64,000 nt of DNA from Bryobacterales bacterium (GTDB lineage: Bacteria; Acidobacteriota; Terriglobia; Bryobacterales; Bryobacteraceae): NCBI GenBank assembly GCA_020852755.1, contig JADZAF010000223.1, positions 35,971 through 99,970 of the forward strand, written 5' to 3'. Below, piece by piece: positions 27,894 to 37,465 of the stretch. How positions within the stretch are numbered: position 1 is the first letter of the stretch; the number at the start of each line of letters is the position of its first letter. Both the position numbers and the translations under genes were made by a program. A model generated the notes under the pieces. That model was given only the letters and a program-made list of their open reading frames with translations, had not been told where the DNA came from and did not search any database.

Positions 27894-29159
27894 ATGTCGG
27901 CTAACCCCTTTTCGTTTGCTCTCGTCTTCGCGCTTCTGATCCCGGCCCTGGCTCAGACTCCAAAAGATGTACGCGAAGTCGCCAGGGGCGGGGCCAACGC
28001 CATACCCCAGTTGGAGCAGTATCTGAAGAACCCGGACCTCGAGGTGCGTGTGGAGGCGGTGAAGCAGATCGTCGAAATCGGCACGCAGCGCAGCCTCGAC
28101 CCGCTGATTCAGGCGACGCTGGACACCGATCCCGAGGTCCAGATCCGGGCCACCGACGGACTGGTGAACTTCTATCTGCCAGGCTACGTGCGCAGCGGAC
28201 TGACGGCATCCATCCGCCGCGTCGGTTCCAACATCCGGGGACGCTTCACTGACACCAACGACCAGGTCATCGACCCCTACATCAAGCCGCGGCCGGAAGT
28301 GATCCAGGCTTTGGGCAAGCTGGCGCGCGGCGGCGTCAGCATGGATTCCCGAGCCAACGCCGCGCGCGCCCTGGGAGTACTGCGCGGGCAGGCCGCCGTG
28401 CCCGACCTGGTGGAGGCCGTGCGCTCGAAGAACTCGCTGGTGATCTACGAGTCGCTCATCGCGTTCCAGAAAATCCGCGATCAATCCGTGGGTCCCCGAA
28501 TCCAGTTTCTGCTGCGCGATCTCGACGAGCGTGTGCAGATTGCCGCACTGGAAACCACCGGCCTGCTGCAGAACCGGGAGGCAGTGCCCGATCTGAAAGG
28601 AGTCGTGGAGCGCGCCCGCAATAACAAGATCCGCCGGGCCGCCCTTACCGCCCTGGCCATGCTTCCGGACGAATCCAGCCGCGAGGTCTACAGCCGCTAC
28701 CTGCGCGACCGCGACGAAGGACTGCGCGGCGCCGCGGCGGAAGGCTTCGCCCGCCTGAAAAACAAGGCCGATCTCCCGGTGCTTGAGCAGGCCTTTCAGG
28801 AGGAAAGGAAGATCTCCCCGAGACTCTCTCTGGCCTTCGCCCTGGTGATGTCGGGCAAAACCGAGATGTCCGAATTCAGTCCGCTGCAGTTGCTGGTGAA
28901 CTCGTTGAACTCCAGTGCGCGCGGTGGGGAGGCCTTCGCCTTCCTGGTGGAGGTGGCGCGTGACCCGGCCGTGCGGGCCCAGCTTTATCCGGCCATGGAG
29001 CGCGGAACCAAGGACGAAAAGATTCGCCTGGCCCGGGTCATGGCCCGCAGCGGCGGCAAGGATTCGGTTGCGGCATTGGAGATTCTGAGCCGGGATTCGG
29101 ACAGCGAGGTGGCGCAGGAGGGACTCCGGGCCTTGCAGAATCTGAAGACCCGGCTCTAG
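27894..29159 (+). CDS. Secreted HEAT-repeat protein
   Basis: 421 aa from ATG 27894. The signal peptide is SFALVFALLIPALAQ. At least seven HEAT/PBS-lyase-like helical repeats follow (for example NPDLEVRVEAVKQIVEIGTQ, MDSRANAARALGVLRGQAAV and DEGLRGAAAEGFARLKNKAD). Such proteins are binding scaffolds. No catalytic residue is recognised. The upstream open frame that extends it to 27504 runs through mqnD and is not real. Confidence 0.8.
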   Translation: MSANPFSFALVFALLIPALAQTPKDVREVARGGANAIPQLEQYLKNPDLEVRVEAVKQIVEIGTQRSLDPLIQATLDTDPEVQIRATDGLVNFYLPGYVRSGLTASIRRVGSNIRGRFTDTNDQVIDPYIKPRPEVIQALGKLARGGVSMDSRANAARALGVLRGQAAVPDLVEAVRSKNSLVIYESLIAFQKIRDQSVGPRIQFLLRDLDERVQIAALETTGLLQNREAVPDLKGVVERARNNKIRRAALTALAMLPDESSREVYSRYLRDRDEGLRGAAAEGFARLKNKADLPVLEQAFQEERKISPRLSLAFALVMSGKTEMSEFSPLQLLVNSLNSSARGGEAFAFLVEVARDPAVRAQLYPAMERGTKDEKIRLARVMARSGGKDSVAALEILSRDSDSEVAQEGLRALQNLKTRL

Positions 29160-29160
29160 G

Positions 29161-29367
29161 CTACTTCTTCCGCTGCTTCTGCTGGCCGACGCGCACTTTG
29201 AAGTGCTGCTGCTTGGATTCCTGGTAAGCCTTGTGGTCGTGGCGGGCTACGGCGTCCGCCAGGTAGGCGTCTACGTCAGTGTCCTTGGGCAGCATCGCCA
29301 TCAACGTGAAGGATTCGTTGCACGTGGGGCAGAAGGGCCGGAAGCGCTTGACGTTGGGGATTGCCAT
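29161..29367 (-). CDS. Small basic protein with one CxxC pair
   Basis: 68 aa. RFRPFCPTCNESF near residue 9 holds a single CPTC knuckle, and the C-terminus is strongly basic (VRVGQQKQRKK). It starts at ATG 29367 and its stop is one nt past the convergent HEAT gene's stop. It could be a half-zinc-ribbon nucleic-acid-binding protein that dimerises; no family recognised. Confidence 0.6.
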   Translation of the reverse strand: MAIPNVKRFRPFCPTCNESFTLMAMLPKDTDVDAYLADAVARHDHKAYQESKQQHFKVRVGQQKQRKK

Positions 29368-29426
29368 AACTCCCTTATTTTAGCAAATCATGCGGCCGGG
29401 CCCCGTCGCTTCCGGGCCGTCCCGGC

Positions 29427-30326
29427 CTATCCGCCCAGCAGAGTGGTCAAGGCCGCTTCGACTTCCGGGTATTGGAACTCGAAACCGGCGCTCCCGGCCG
29501 CCGCCGGTATCACCCGCTGGCTGTCCAGGAGGATCCCGGCCATCTCGCCGAACATCACCCGAAGAGCGAAACGCGGAACGGGGAAAAGTGCCGGCCGCCG
29601 CAGCACTCCGGCCAGCACCTTCGTAAAGGCGGCGTTGGTCACCGGGTTGGGCGCGGTCGCATTGACCGGCCCCGAAACCGTATGGTCCAGCAGGAACCCG
29701 ATCAGCCGCGCGAGGTCCTCCAGGTGGATCCAGGAAACCCACTGGTCGCCCGAGCCCAGGCGGCCGCCCAGCCCGGCTTTGAACGGGGGCAGCATGCGTG
29801 GCAGCGCTCCGCCCTTTGCTGACAACGCCATGCCGGTGCGCAGCCGCACCACCCGCATGCCCAGCGACTCCGCCAGCATGGCCTGGTTCTCCCATTCCTG
29901 GCAGACCTGGGCCAGGAAACCCTGCCCGGGCGGCGCGCTCTCCGTCAGGGTCTCATCGCCCCTCGACCCGTAATAGCCGATCGCCGATGCGGATACCAGG
30001 ACGGCGGGCCGGCGCGAGACTGTGGACAACCCCTCGATCAGGCGGCGTGTGCCTGCCACCCGGCTGTCACGGATCCGGCGCTTGGCGTCCGGGGTCCAGC
30101 GCTGCGAGATGGTCTCGCCCGCCAGGTGGACCACCGCATCCATTCCCGCCAGCGCCTGCTCCGGTGGCGGCGCCTCCTCCGCATCCCAGGCAAACACGTT
30201 GCTGAAGGCCCCGGCCTGGCGCGGCGCCGAACGGCTCAGCCCGTATACCGTATGGCCCTCCGCGGCCAGCCGTTCCGACAGCCGCCTGCCGACCAGGCCG
30301 GTGGCGCCCGTAATGGCGACCTTCAT
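29427..30326 (-). CDS. TIGR01777-family NAD-dependent epimerase/dehydratase (YfcH-like)
   Basis: 299 aa from ATG 30326, overlapping the photolyase stop by 4 nt (ATGA). The Rossmann loop is KVAITGATGLVGRRL at the N-terminus. VVHLAGETI (~70), SRVAGTRRLI and SASAIGYYGSRGDE (~113, active-site Tyr region) match the YfcH/SulA-like extended SDR family. Coupling to a photolyase gene is seen in other bacteria for this family. The physiological substrate is unknown. Confidence 0.88.
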   Translation of the reverse strand: MKVAITGATGLVGRRLSERLAAEGHTVYGLSRSAPRQAGAFSNVFAWDAEEAPPPEQALAGMDAVVHLAGETISQRWTPDAKRRIRDSRVAGTRRLIEGLSTVSRRPAVLVSASAIGYYGSRGDETLTESAPPGQGFLAQVCQEWENQAMLAESLGMRVVRLRTGMALSAKGGALPRMLPPFKAGLGGRLGSGDQWVSWIHLEDLARLIGFLLDHTVSGPVNATAPNPVTNAAFTKVLAGVLRRPALFPVPRFALRVMFGEMAGILLDSQRVIPAAAGSAGFEFQYPEVEAALTTLLGG

Positions 30327-31696
30327 GCCGCTCCCTCCATCTCGCGGACGTAGCCGTCCACGTTGGTCTTTCTCCGCATTCCCTCCAAAGACATGTAACG
30401 GATGGTCCCGAACACCGGACGCCCGGCGAAGGGCCGGTCGAACAGGCCGAAGCACCACAGGACATTGGCGTAGGTGTTCGGATCCCGCCCGTCCAGGGCG
30501 TAGCGGTCGTGAATCTCCACCATGGTGTCGAAAGCCTCCTCGGCGCTTGGCGACCATTCGACGATCTTCTTGCCCCAGTACATGCGGTAATATCCGTGGA
30601 TCTTGCCGCGGCGCAGCATCTCGGTCTGGGTGGCGTTCCACAAGCGGTCGTGGGTGCGCGCCTCGGCGAACGGCTCTCGCCCGTATGAGGGGGATCGACG
30701 GTCGTCCTTGTGGCGGTCAAGATTTTGCCGGGCCCACTCCGGCAGCAGCGCCAGGGAGCCGGGCGTGGGCGCGTGCCTGGCATGGTTGAAGGCCAGTTCT
30801 CTCCGTACGATCAGCTCTTCCAGGAATTCCTCCGCCATCAGCTTGTGCTCGGCGGCGTAAGCCTTCACCGCCAGCGCCACCTCCAGCGCCGAGATCTGCC
30901 CGAAATGCAGATAGGGACTGAGGTCCGAAACCGCCCGCGCCGTCGGCTGGTTCTTCTCGCTGGCGTAACGGTACAACCTTTCTGCCAGGAACAGCTGCAG
31001 GCGCCGCTCCGCCTCCACCCTGCCGCCGCGGAACGCCGTCGAGGGCGGAACGGAGTGGTCGATGTCGCATCCGGCCACCAGCTTCGGTATGGACGCGGCG
31101 CTCACCCGGGTGTGGAATTCCGGGGCCGGCAGCCGGTACTTCTTCCGCAGCGCAACGGTCTCCAGCGGCTTCAGGTATTTCGGCAGCAGCCGGGTGATCT
31201 TCGGGCGGATGGTATAAGCCGCGTACTCCCGCTTCTCGAAGAGGGACATCGGCACCACGCAGCTCGAATCCACCGCCAGGCAGGCCATGCCGAGCTTGGG
31301 CGGCACGCTGCGGTTATGCCGCGCCGCGAGGAAGGCCGGGTAGTCGTCGGTTACTACTGCCGCGGATTCCGCCGCCAGGCGGTAGAGAATGTCGTTCGGG
31401 TCCGAGCGCCGGCGGCGCAGATAGAACACGTACCCGGCGCCCAGTCTCCTCAGCCGCCGCTCGGTTTCCGCCACTCCTTCCAGAATGAATGTGTGCAGCC
31501 GGTCGTTGGCGTGCGGATAGTCATGGGTCAGGCCCTGGTAGCAGAGCAGCGGGGCCTTCACGCTATTGGCCAGTTGAGCGGCGTAGGCGAGGGCGTGGTT
31601 CGAGTCCGCGCGCTGGTTGGCCTGCATCCAGTACAGCACGTACCGGCCGGCGCCCCGGACCGGGGCATCGTTGAGCGGACGGACGCGGTTCTGCAC
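30323..31696 (-). CDS. Class II CPD photolyase
   Basis: 457 aa from GTG 31696; an ATG at 31741 adds 15 residues. The GTG was preferred because class II enzymes begin close to the VRPLND...YVLYWMQANQRADSNHAL block. Class II features are YWMQANQRADSNHAL, WNATQTEMLRRGKIHGYYRMYWGKKI (~360) and DGRDPNTYANVLWCFGLFDRP (~410, FAD/DNA contacts). The enzyme repairs UV-induced cyclobutane dimers with blue light. It is translationally coupled to the downstream epimerase gene. The longer ATG start would lie two nt from the divergent radical SAM start codon. Confidence 0.9.
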   Translation of the reverse strand: MQNRVRPLNDAPVRGAGRYVLYWMQANQRADSNHALAYAAQLANSVKAPLLCYQGLTHDYPHANDRLHTFILEGVAETERRLRRLGAGYVFYLRRRRSDPNDILYRLAAESAAVVTDDYPAFLAARHNRSVPPKLGMACLAVDSSCVVPMSLFEKREYAAYTIRPKITRLLPKYLKPLETVALRKKYRLPAPEFHTRVSAASIPKLVAGCDIDHSVPPSTAFRGGRVEAERRLQLFLAERLYRYASEKNQPTARAVSDLSPYLHFGQISALEVALAVKAYAAEHKLMAEEFLEELIVRRELAFNHARHAPTPGSLALLPEWARQNLDRHKDDRRSPSYGREPFAEARTHDRLWNATQTEMLRRGKIHGYYRMYWGKKIVEWSPSAEEAFDTMVEIHDRYALDGRDPNTYANVLWCFGLFDRPFAGRPVFGTIRYMSLEGMRRKTNVDGYVREMEGAA

Positions 31697-31727
31697 AGTT
31701 ACTAGAATGCCCGAAGCGGGCAACGGG

Positions 31728-31733
31728 TACAAT
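31728..31733 (+). promoter_or_regulatory. Candidate -10 element for a leaderless radical SAM transcript
   Basis: TACAAT ends ten nt before ATG 31744, so transcription would begin within a few bases of the start codon. No Shine-Dalgarno and no clear -35 are visible. It lies inside the 5' end of the photolyase frame if the longer start is used. Confidence 0.4.
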
Positions 31734-31743
31734 ATAGACATTC

Positions 31744-32802
31744 ATGCGAGCCTGGAACCGGGCCAGACTACTCTGGGGATATCTGACGCGGCAATGCAGA
31801 TTGCCGGCCTTGCCGGTCGAATACATTGTCGAGACCACCGCCAGGTGCAACCTGTATTGCCCCATGTGTCCCCGGGAAAGCCATCCGCAGCCCAAGGAGG
31901 ATATGCTCGATGCCGTCTTCGAGCGGCTGGTGCGGGAAGCCGGCTCCAGCGCCGAGCACATGATGCTCATCGGGCTGGGCGAACCCCTGCTCGACCCGGC
32001 CATTTTCGACCGCATCGAATACTGCGCCCGCCACAACATCTCCACCCTGCTCTCGACCAACGGCACCCTGCTGGACGGCCGTGCAGCGCAGCGGCTGCTC
32101 AGCACGCCCCTCGAACACCTGACCCTCAGCTTCGACGGCGCCCGAAAAGAAAGCTTCGAGTTCTACCGTAAGGGGGCACGCTTCGAAAAAGTACGCGACA
32201 ACTTCGTGCGCTTCGCGACCCTGAAGAAAGAGCACCGCTCGCGCATGCAGGTGGTGGTGCAGATGGTGCGCATGGAGGGCAATGCCGCCGAGGTCGAGGA
32301 TTTCATCCGCTTCTGGAGCGCCGTGCCCGGAGTGGACCAGGTGCGCATCAAAGAGGACGAGACCAATCTGATGCGGCCCGGCGCCGGCCACGCCTCCAGC
32401 GACTGGAAGCATCCCTGCCACTACCTCTGGCGAGGTCCCATGTACGTGAAGCACGACGGCCGCGTCTATCCCTGCTGCCAGAGCTACATGCTGGACGGAG
32501 AGCCGGTGGGACACCTGAGCCGCGATTCGCTGGTGGAGATCTGGAACTCTCCCGAAATGGAGCGCATGCGCCGCCTGCACGCTGCCGGACGGGCCTCGGA
32601 GATCGACGTGTGCGCGCGCTGCTGCACCCCCATCCCCCATCCGGCCCTGGTGGCCGGCAGCCTGGTGTTTCACGGCCGGACCGTGCGGCGCTGGCTGCCC
32701 CGCATCGAGCGCCTGGCCTATCGCACGCGGCGCCTGCTCAAGCCTCCCGGAGCCGCAAAGAACTCCGCGGAGCTAGTGCAGATCGAGCGCAAACGGGGCT
32801 GA
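31744..32802 (+). CDS. Radical SAM/SPASM-domain protein
   Basis: 352 aa. The radical SAM cluster motif CNLYCPMC is at ~36, LIGLGEPLLD is the GGE-like SAM motif (~76), and LSTNGTLLD follows. The C-terminus has SPASM-type Cys residues (HPCHYLW, VYPCCQSY, DVCARCC) that would bind auxiliary Fe-S clusters. SPASM enzymes modify peptides or other substrates. No precursor peptide or transporter gene is adjacent, so the substrate is open. The initiation region looks leaderless and lies divergent to the photolyase. Confidence 0.88.
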   Translation: MRAWNRARLLWGYLTRQCRLPALPVEYIVETTARCNLYCPMCPRESHPQPKEDMLDAVFERLVREAGSSAEHMMLIGLGEPLLDPAIFDRIEYCARHNISTLLSTNGTLLDGRAAQRLLSTPLEHLTLSFDGARKESFEFYRKGARFEKVRDNFVRFATLKKEHRSRMQVVVQMVRMEGNAAEVEDFIRFWSAVPGVDQVRIKEDETNLMRPGAGHASSDWKHPCHYLWRGPMYVKHDGRVYPCCQSYMLDGEPVGHLSRDSLVEIWNSPEMERMRRLHAAGRASEIDVCARCCTPIPHPALVAGSLVFHGRTVRRWLPRIERLAYRTRRLLKPPGAAKNSAELVQIERKRG

Positions 32803-32806
32803 GGAC

Positions 32807-34360
32807 TTACTTCGTGCCCGGTTCCCGGGCCGAGGCGGTAGTCTGGGTGAGCGGGTTGGGCAGCTTGTGCTCGGCATAGTAGCCGGGCCTTACGCGCTCC
32901 ACGATCTGGGCCACAGGGCGTTCCAGCACTTGGAAGAACGGCTTCGGATAGAGGCCGATCCAGAAGGCCCAAACCAGCAGCGGCGCGAAGACCGCGATCT
33001 CGCGCGCCGACAGGTCGCGCAGGCCGGCGTTCCGCTCGCTCAACTCTCCGAGCATGGTGCGCTGGAACAGCCAGATCAGGTACGCCGCGCCCAGGGCGAT
33101 TCCCACCGCCACCCAGAACGCCCAGTTGAACGACATCTGGTAGGCGCCCTGCAGGATCGTGATCTCGCCGATGAAGCCGTTCAGCGGAGGCAGTCCCATG
33201 GAACTCAGGGCGGTGATCAGGAAGATGATGGTGAAGACGGGCATCACCCTCAGCAGGCCGCCGTATTCGGCAATCTCCCGCGTGTGCCGCCGCTCGTACA
33301 CCACGCCCACGATCAGGAAGAGCATGCCCGTCGAGATGCCGTGGTTGATCTGCTGGAGGATCGAACCGGCGATGCCGGCCGGGTTCAGGGCGAAGATGCC
33401 CAGGGTGCAGAAACCCAGGTGGCTCACCGACGAATAGGCCACCAGCTTCTTCCAGTCCTTCTGCATCAGCGACACCAGTGCGCCATACACGATGGCGATG
33501 ATGGAGAGCACTGCCATCACGTTGACCACCGTCGGGTTCTTGGCGGTATCCGGCAGCAGCGGCAGCGAGAACCGCAGGAAGCCGTACGTGCCCATTTTCA
33601 GCAGGACGCTGGCCAGGATCACCGACCCGGCGGTGGGCGCCTCTACGTGGGCGTCCGGCAGCCAGGTGTGGAAGGGCCACATGGGCACCTTGACGGCGAA
33701 TCCGAGAAAGAACGCCCAGAAAACCCACCACTCCATCCCTGCGGGCATCTGCGTCCGCATCAGGTCGGTGAGATCGAAGGAAAGAACCTGAAACTGGCTG
33801 TAGTGCTGGTAGTAGAGCGTGAGGATTCCCAGCAGCATCAAAACCGAGCCCATCAAGGTGTAAATCATGAACTTGATGGCTGCGTAGAGCCGCCGCGGCC
33901 CGCCCCAGATCGCGATGATGAAATACATCGGGATCAGCACCGTCTCCCAGAAGATGAAGAACAGCAGGCCGTCCCGCGCCGTGAATACGCCCAGCATCCC
34001 GGTTTGCAGCAGCAGGAAGAAGGCGTAGTATTCCTTGAGTCTCTCCTGGACGGCGTTCCAGCTCGAAAGAATCGCCAGAAAGCCCAGCAGGGTGGTGAGC
34101 ATCACCAGCAGAAGGCTGAAACCGTCGATACCCAGGTGGTAGGAGGCGCCCAGGGTGGGGATCCAGGACGCTTTCTCAACGAACTGGAAGTCCTTGGCCG
34201 AGTCGTACTGAAAGACCAGGGGCAGGGAGACGAAAAAGCCGGCCAGCGCCGCGCAGTTGGCCCACAGTTTCACCAGCCGGGAGTTTCGGGATGGCAGAAA
34301 CAGAAGCACGAACAGCCCGGCCAGGGGCGTGAAAACGACGACGGACAGGAGATGACTCAT
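32807..34360 (-). CDS. nuoM: NADH-quinone oxidoreductase subunit M-like protein
   Basis: 517 aa with about 14 membrane helices. NuoM hallmarks are FFIFWETVLIPMYFIIAIWGG (conserved Glu), FAVKVPMWPFHTWLPDAHVEAPTAGSVILA (conserved Lys and the LPDAHVEAP loop) and SVSHLGFCTLGIFALN. NuoM is the proton-pumping antiporter-like subunit of respiratory complex I. Here it stands without any other nuo gene and begins 17 nt after a heavy-metal RND pump gene on the same strand. Confidence 0.92.
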   Translation of the reverse strand: MSHLLSVVVFTPLAGLFVLLFLPSRNSRLVKLWANCAALAGFFVSLPLVFQYDSAKDFQFVEKASWIPTLGASYHLGIDGFSLLLVMLTTLLGFLAILSSWNAVQERLKEYYAFFLLLQTGMLGVFTARDGLLFFIFWETVLIPMYFIIAIWGGPRRLYAAIKFMIYTLMGSVLMLLGILTLYYQHYSQFQVLSFDLTDLMRTQMPAGMEWWVFWAFFLGFAVKVPMWPFHTWLPDAHVEAPTAGSVILASVLLKMGTYGFLRFSLPLLPDTAKNPTVVNVMAVLSIIAIVYGALVSLMQKDWKKLVAYSSVSHLGFCTLGIFALNPAGIAGSILQQINHGISTGMLFLIVGVVYERRHTREIAEYGGLLRVMPVFTIIFLITALSSMGLPPLNGFIGEITILQGAYQMSFNWAFWVAVGIALGAAYLIWLFQRTMLGELSERNAGLRDLSAREIAVFAPLLVWAFWIGLYPKPFFQVLERPVAQIVERVRPGYYAEHKLPNPLTQTTASAREPGTK

Positions 34361-34377
34361 ACGGCCGAATCTCCATC

Positions 34378-37300
34378 TTACTGGATCTGGCGGGCCTTCC
34401 GTCGCTCGGTCAGACAGTAGAGGCCCGGTATCGCAACCAGGGTGAAGACCAGCGTGGAAGCCAGTCCCCCCACCACCACCGTGGCCAGCGGCCGCTGGAT
34501 ATCGGAGCCGATGCCCCTGGCCAGCGCCGCCGGAACCATGCCGAGAAGCGCGACCGTGATCAGGATCAGGCAGGGCCGCAATTCCTCCAGGGCTCCCGCC
34601 AGGATCGCTTCCTCCAGGCCCACCCCGCGCTCCTTCCTTCGTCGGTTAATCTCCGAGACGTACAGGATGCCGCTCATTACCGCCACGCCGAACAGCGAGA
34701 CGAAGCCGACCGCGGCGGAAACACTGAACGGAATCCCGCGCAAGTACAGGGCCGTGATCCCGCCCACGATGGAGAAGGGCAGCGACGCCAGCACCAGGAC
34801 CGCCTGGCGCGCGGAAGCGAAAGTCCAGTACAGAAGGGCGAAGATGACCAGCACGGTGAGGGGCAGGATCCAGGCCAGGCGCTTGCGCGCCCGCTCCAGG
34901 TTCTCGAACTGGCCGCCCCATTCGATCCTGTAACCCGGCGGCAGCGTGAGCTTCTCCCGCAGCGCCCGCTGCGCTTCGCTCACGAAGCCGCCCTCGTCCC
35001 GACCGCGGATGTTGGTGCGCACACTGACCTGCCGGCGGCCCTCCCGGCGCGCGATGATACTGGCGCCGTCGGCCACCTGAATATCGGCCAGGCGGGAGAG
35101 CGGCACGCGGCTGCCCTCGGCGGTGCCGACCAGGACACTGCCGATGTCGCGCAGCGAACCGCGGGCTTCCGGCACGTAGCGGACCGAGATGTCGAAACGC
35201 CGGTCGCCTTCAAACATGGTGCTCACCGGGCGGCCGCCGATGGCCAGCTCGATGACCTCCTGGACGTCGGCTACGTTGATCCCGTGGCGGGCCGCCTCCT
35301 GGCGGTCGATGCGAATCCGCAACTGGGGCTGATCCGCCTCCTGCTCGATGGCCGCGTCCGCCGAGCCGGGAATGTGGCGCACGACCTCCAGCGCCTCCGC
35401 CGCTTTCCGCCGGAGCACGCCCAGGTCGGGACCGCTCAGGATAACGGCCAGGTCGGCGGAGGACCCGGTGATCGCCTCGGTCACCATGTCCATGATGGGC
35501 TGTGTGAAGGTGAACGTGGCGCCGGGGATTTGGGCGCGCAGCTTCACGGAAAGTTCCTGCACCAGGTCGGCCTTCGACTTGCCGTCCGCCCAGGTGGCAT
35601 ACGGCTTGAGCGCCACCAGGATCTCGTTCCGGTTCGGCCCGAAGGGCTCGGTATTGGAGTCCTGCCGCCCGGTCTGCGAGGTCACGCGCGCCACTTCCGG
35701 CGCCGTCCGGATGACCGAACGGATCTCATTGGCCACCTGCGCGGATTTCTCCAGCGAGATGCCCGGCGGCAGAACGGCCCGGATCCAGATCACTCCCTCG
35801 TCCAGTTGCGGCAGGAACTCCGTGCCCAGCCGGGTCCCCAGGCCGCCGGCCATGGCCACAATCAAAAGGCTTCCCCCGGCCACCTCCCAGGGCCGGGCCG
35901 TCACGTGCCGCAGGGTTTTTTCGTAACGGCGGGCCAGCCAGGAAAGCAAGGGATTCTTCCACGGTTTCGCACCGCGCGGGAAGAAAACGGTGGCCAGCAC
36001 CGGCACCAGCGTCAGCGTCAGGAGCAGCGAGCCGACCAGAGCCGCGCACACCGTGAACGCCATGGGCGCGAACAAGCGCCGTTCCACGCGTTCCAGCATG
36101 AACAGCGGGAAATAGGCGCAGATCAGGATGATCAGCGAGAAGAAAATCGGGCGCTGCACGCGCGCGGCGGCGTGCCGGACGTCGGCCAGGTAGTCGCGGC
36201 CCCGGTGGATGGAAAGTTGCTGGACGATGGACGCCACCATCACCAGCGTTCCGTCGATGATGATGCCGAAATCAAGCGCTCCCAGGCTCAGCAGGCTCGC
36301 GGTCACGCCGAAGACCTGCATGCCGGCGAAGGCGAACAGCAGCGAGAGAGGCACGATCAGCGCCGTCAGGAGAGCGGCCTTCAAACTGCCCAGGAAAAAG
36401 AGCAGGACCAGAAAGATGATGAGCAGGGCCTCTGCCAGCGTGCGTGCAACCGTGCGCAGCGTATTGTTGACCAGTTCCGTGCGGTCGTAGATGGGTTCGA
36501 TCCGCACGCCCCGGGGCAGGCCTTCCGCGTTGAGTTCACCGAGCGCCTCCCGGAGGCTGCCCAGCACGGCGCTGGGGTTCTCGCCCCGGCGCATGACCAC
36601 CACGCCCTCTACCCGTCCGCTGCGCCCGTCCAGGCCGAAGATTCCGGTCCGCGGCGCGGCTCCGATTTCGATTCGCGCGACGTCTCGTATGAAAACGGGG
36701 GTGCCGCCCTGAGAGGCGACCACGATGTTCCCGATATCCGAAACCGTTTGGATCAGGCCCACGCCGCGAACCACCAGGCCCTGCTCGCCGCTGCTCAGCA
36801 GCGACCCGCCGGCGTTGGAGTTGTTGGCCCCCACCGCCTCGGCCACCCGGTCGATGGAGAGGCCGTACTTGTAGAGCGCCAGCGGCTCCACCTGGATCTG
36901 GTACTGCTTGATCAACCCGCCGAAGGCGAAGACGTCGCCGACGCCGGGGACCTGAAGCAGCCGCGGAGCGATCACCCAGTCCTGGATCTCGCGCAGGTAC
37001 GCTTCGTCGTCGGCCCCGCCTTCGCCTTCCAGCGTGTAGCGGTATAGCTCGCCGGCCGGGGTGATGGGCGGCGCGAGGGCCGCGGAGACACCCTCGGGCA
37101 GGTCCGCGTCGCGGAGCCTCTCCAGCACGATCTGCCTGGCCCGGTATTCGTCCGTGCCCCAGGCGAAAGTCAAGTCCACTACCGACAGGCCGAAGATGGT
37201 CCGGGAGCGCCGCGCGATAACGTCCGGCACGTTGTTCAAGGCCCGTTCAATGGGAATGGTGACCTGTTGCTCGACCTCTTCGGGCGCCTGGCCGGGATAG

Positions 37301-37455
37301 AGGGTGATCACGATCACCTGGGCGTCCGAGATATCGGGATAGGCCTCGATACTGAGCTGGGTGAAGGCCCAGATTCCTACCCCGGCCAGCGCCAGGGCCA
37401 GCAGCACCACGGCCAGCCGCTGCCGGAAAATGAAGTGAAGCAGGCGATCCGTCAA
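34378..37455 (-). CDS. Heavy-metal RND efflux pump, CzcA/CusA family
   Basis: 1025 aa from TTG 37455 (GGAG six nt upstream). A 12-helix inner-membrane proton-driven exporter: TM1 with AFTQLSIEAYPDISDAQV, and the porter domain with NEILVALKPYATW-type motif. The TM4 region reads DFGIIIDGTLVMVAS: the DFG and second Asp of the metal-RND consensus are kept, but the usual Glu-Asn that follows is Ala-Ser. Upstream lie its adaptor and TolC-like genes, so a complete tripartite system is present. Metal specificity cannot be read with confidence. Confidence 0.92.
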   Translation of the reverse strand: MTDRLLHFIFRQRLAVVLLALALAGVGIWAFTQLSIEAYPDISDAQVIVITLYPGQAPEEVEQQVTIPIERALNNVPDVIARRSRTIFGLSVVDLTFAWGTDEYRARQIVLERLRDADLPEGVSAALAPPITPAGELYRYTLEGEGGADDEAYLREIQDWVIAPRLLQVPGVGDVFAFGGLIKQYQIQVEPLALYKYGLSIDRVAEAVGANNSNAGGSLLSSGEQGLVVRGVGLIQTVSDIGNIVVASQGGTPVFIRDVARIEIGAAPRTGIFGLDGRSGRVEGVVVMRRGENPSAVLGSLREALGELNAEGLPRGVRIEPIYDRTELVNNTLRTVARTLAEALLIIFLVLLFFLGSLKAALLTALIVPLSLLFAFAGMQVFGVTASLLSLGALDFGIIIDGTLVMVASIVQQLSIHRGRDYLADVRHAAARVQRPIFFSLIILICAYFPLFMLERVERRLFAPMAFTVCAALVGSLLLTLTLVPVLATVFFPRGAKPWKNPLLSWLARRYEKTLRHVTARPWEVAGGSLLIVAMAGGLGTRLGTEFLPQLDEGVIWIRAVLPPGISLEKSAQVANEIRSVIRTAPEVARVTSQTGRQDSNTEPFGPNRNEILVALKPYATWADGKSKADLVQELSVKLRAQIPGATFTFTQPIMDMVTEAITGSSADLAVILSGPDLGVLRRKAAEALEVVRHIPGSADAAIEQEADQPQLRIRIDRQEAARHGINVADVQEVIELAIGGRPVSTMFEGDRRFDISVRYVPEARGSLRDIGSVLVGTAEGSRVPLSRLADIQVADGASIIARREGRRQVSVRTNIRGRDEGGFVSEAQRALREKLTLPPGYRIEWGGQFENLERARKRLAWILPLTVLVIFALLYWTFASARQAVLVLASLPFSIVGGITALYLRGIPFSVSAAVGFVSLFGVAVMSGILYVSEINRRRKERGVGLEEAILAGALEELRPCLILITVALLGMVPAALARGIGSDIQRPLATVVVGGLASTLVFTLVAIPGLYCLTERRKARQIQ

Positions 37456-37465
37456 CGCCGGCTCC

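Noticed and set aside
32867..34420. 517-aa plus-strand frame over nuoM
   Set aside because: It is dominated by His, Gln, Arg and Gly repeats typical of antisense to a membrane protein gene. No ribosome binding site or domain.
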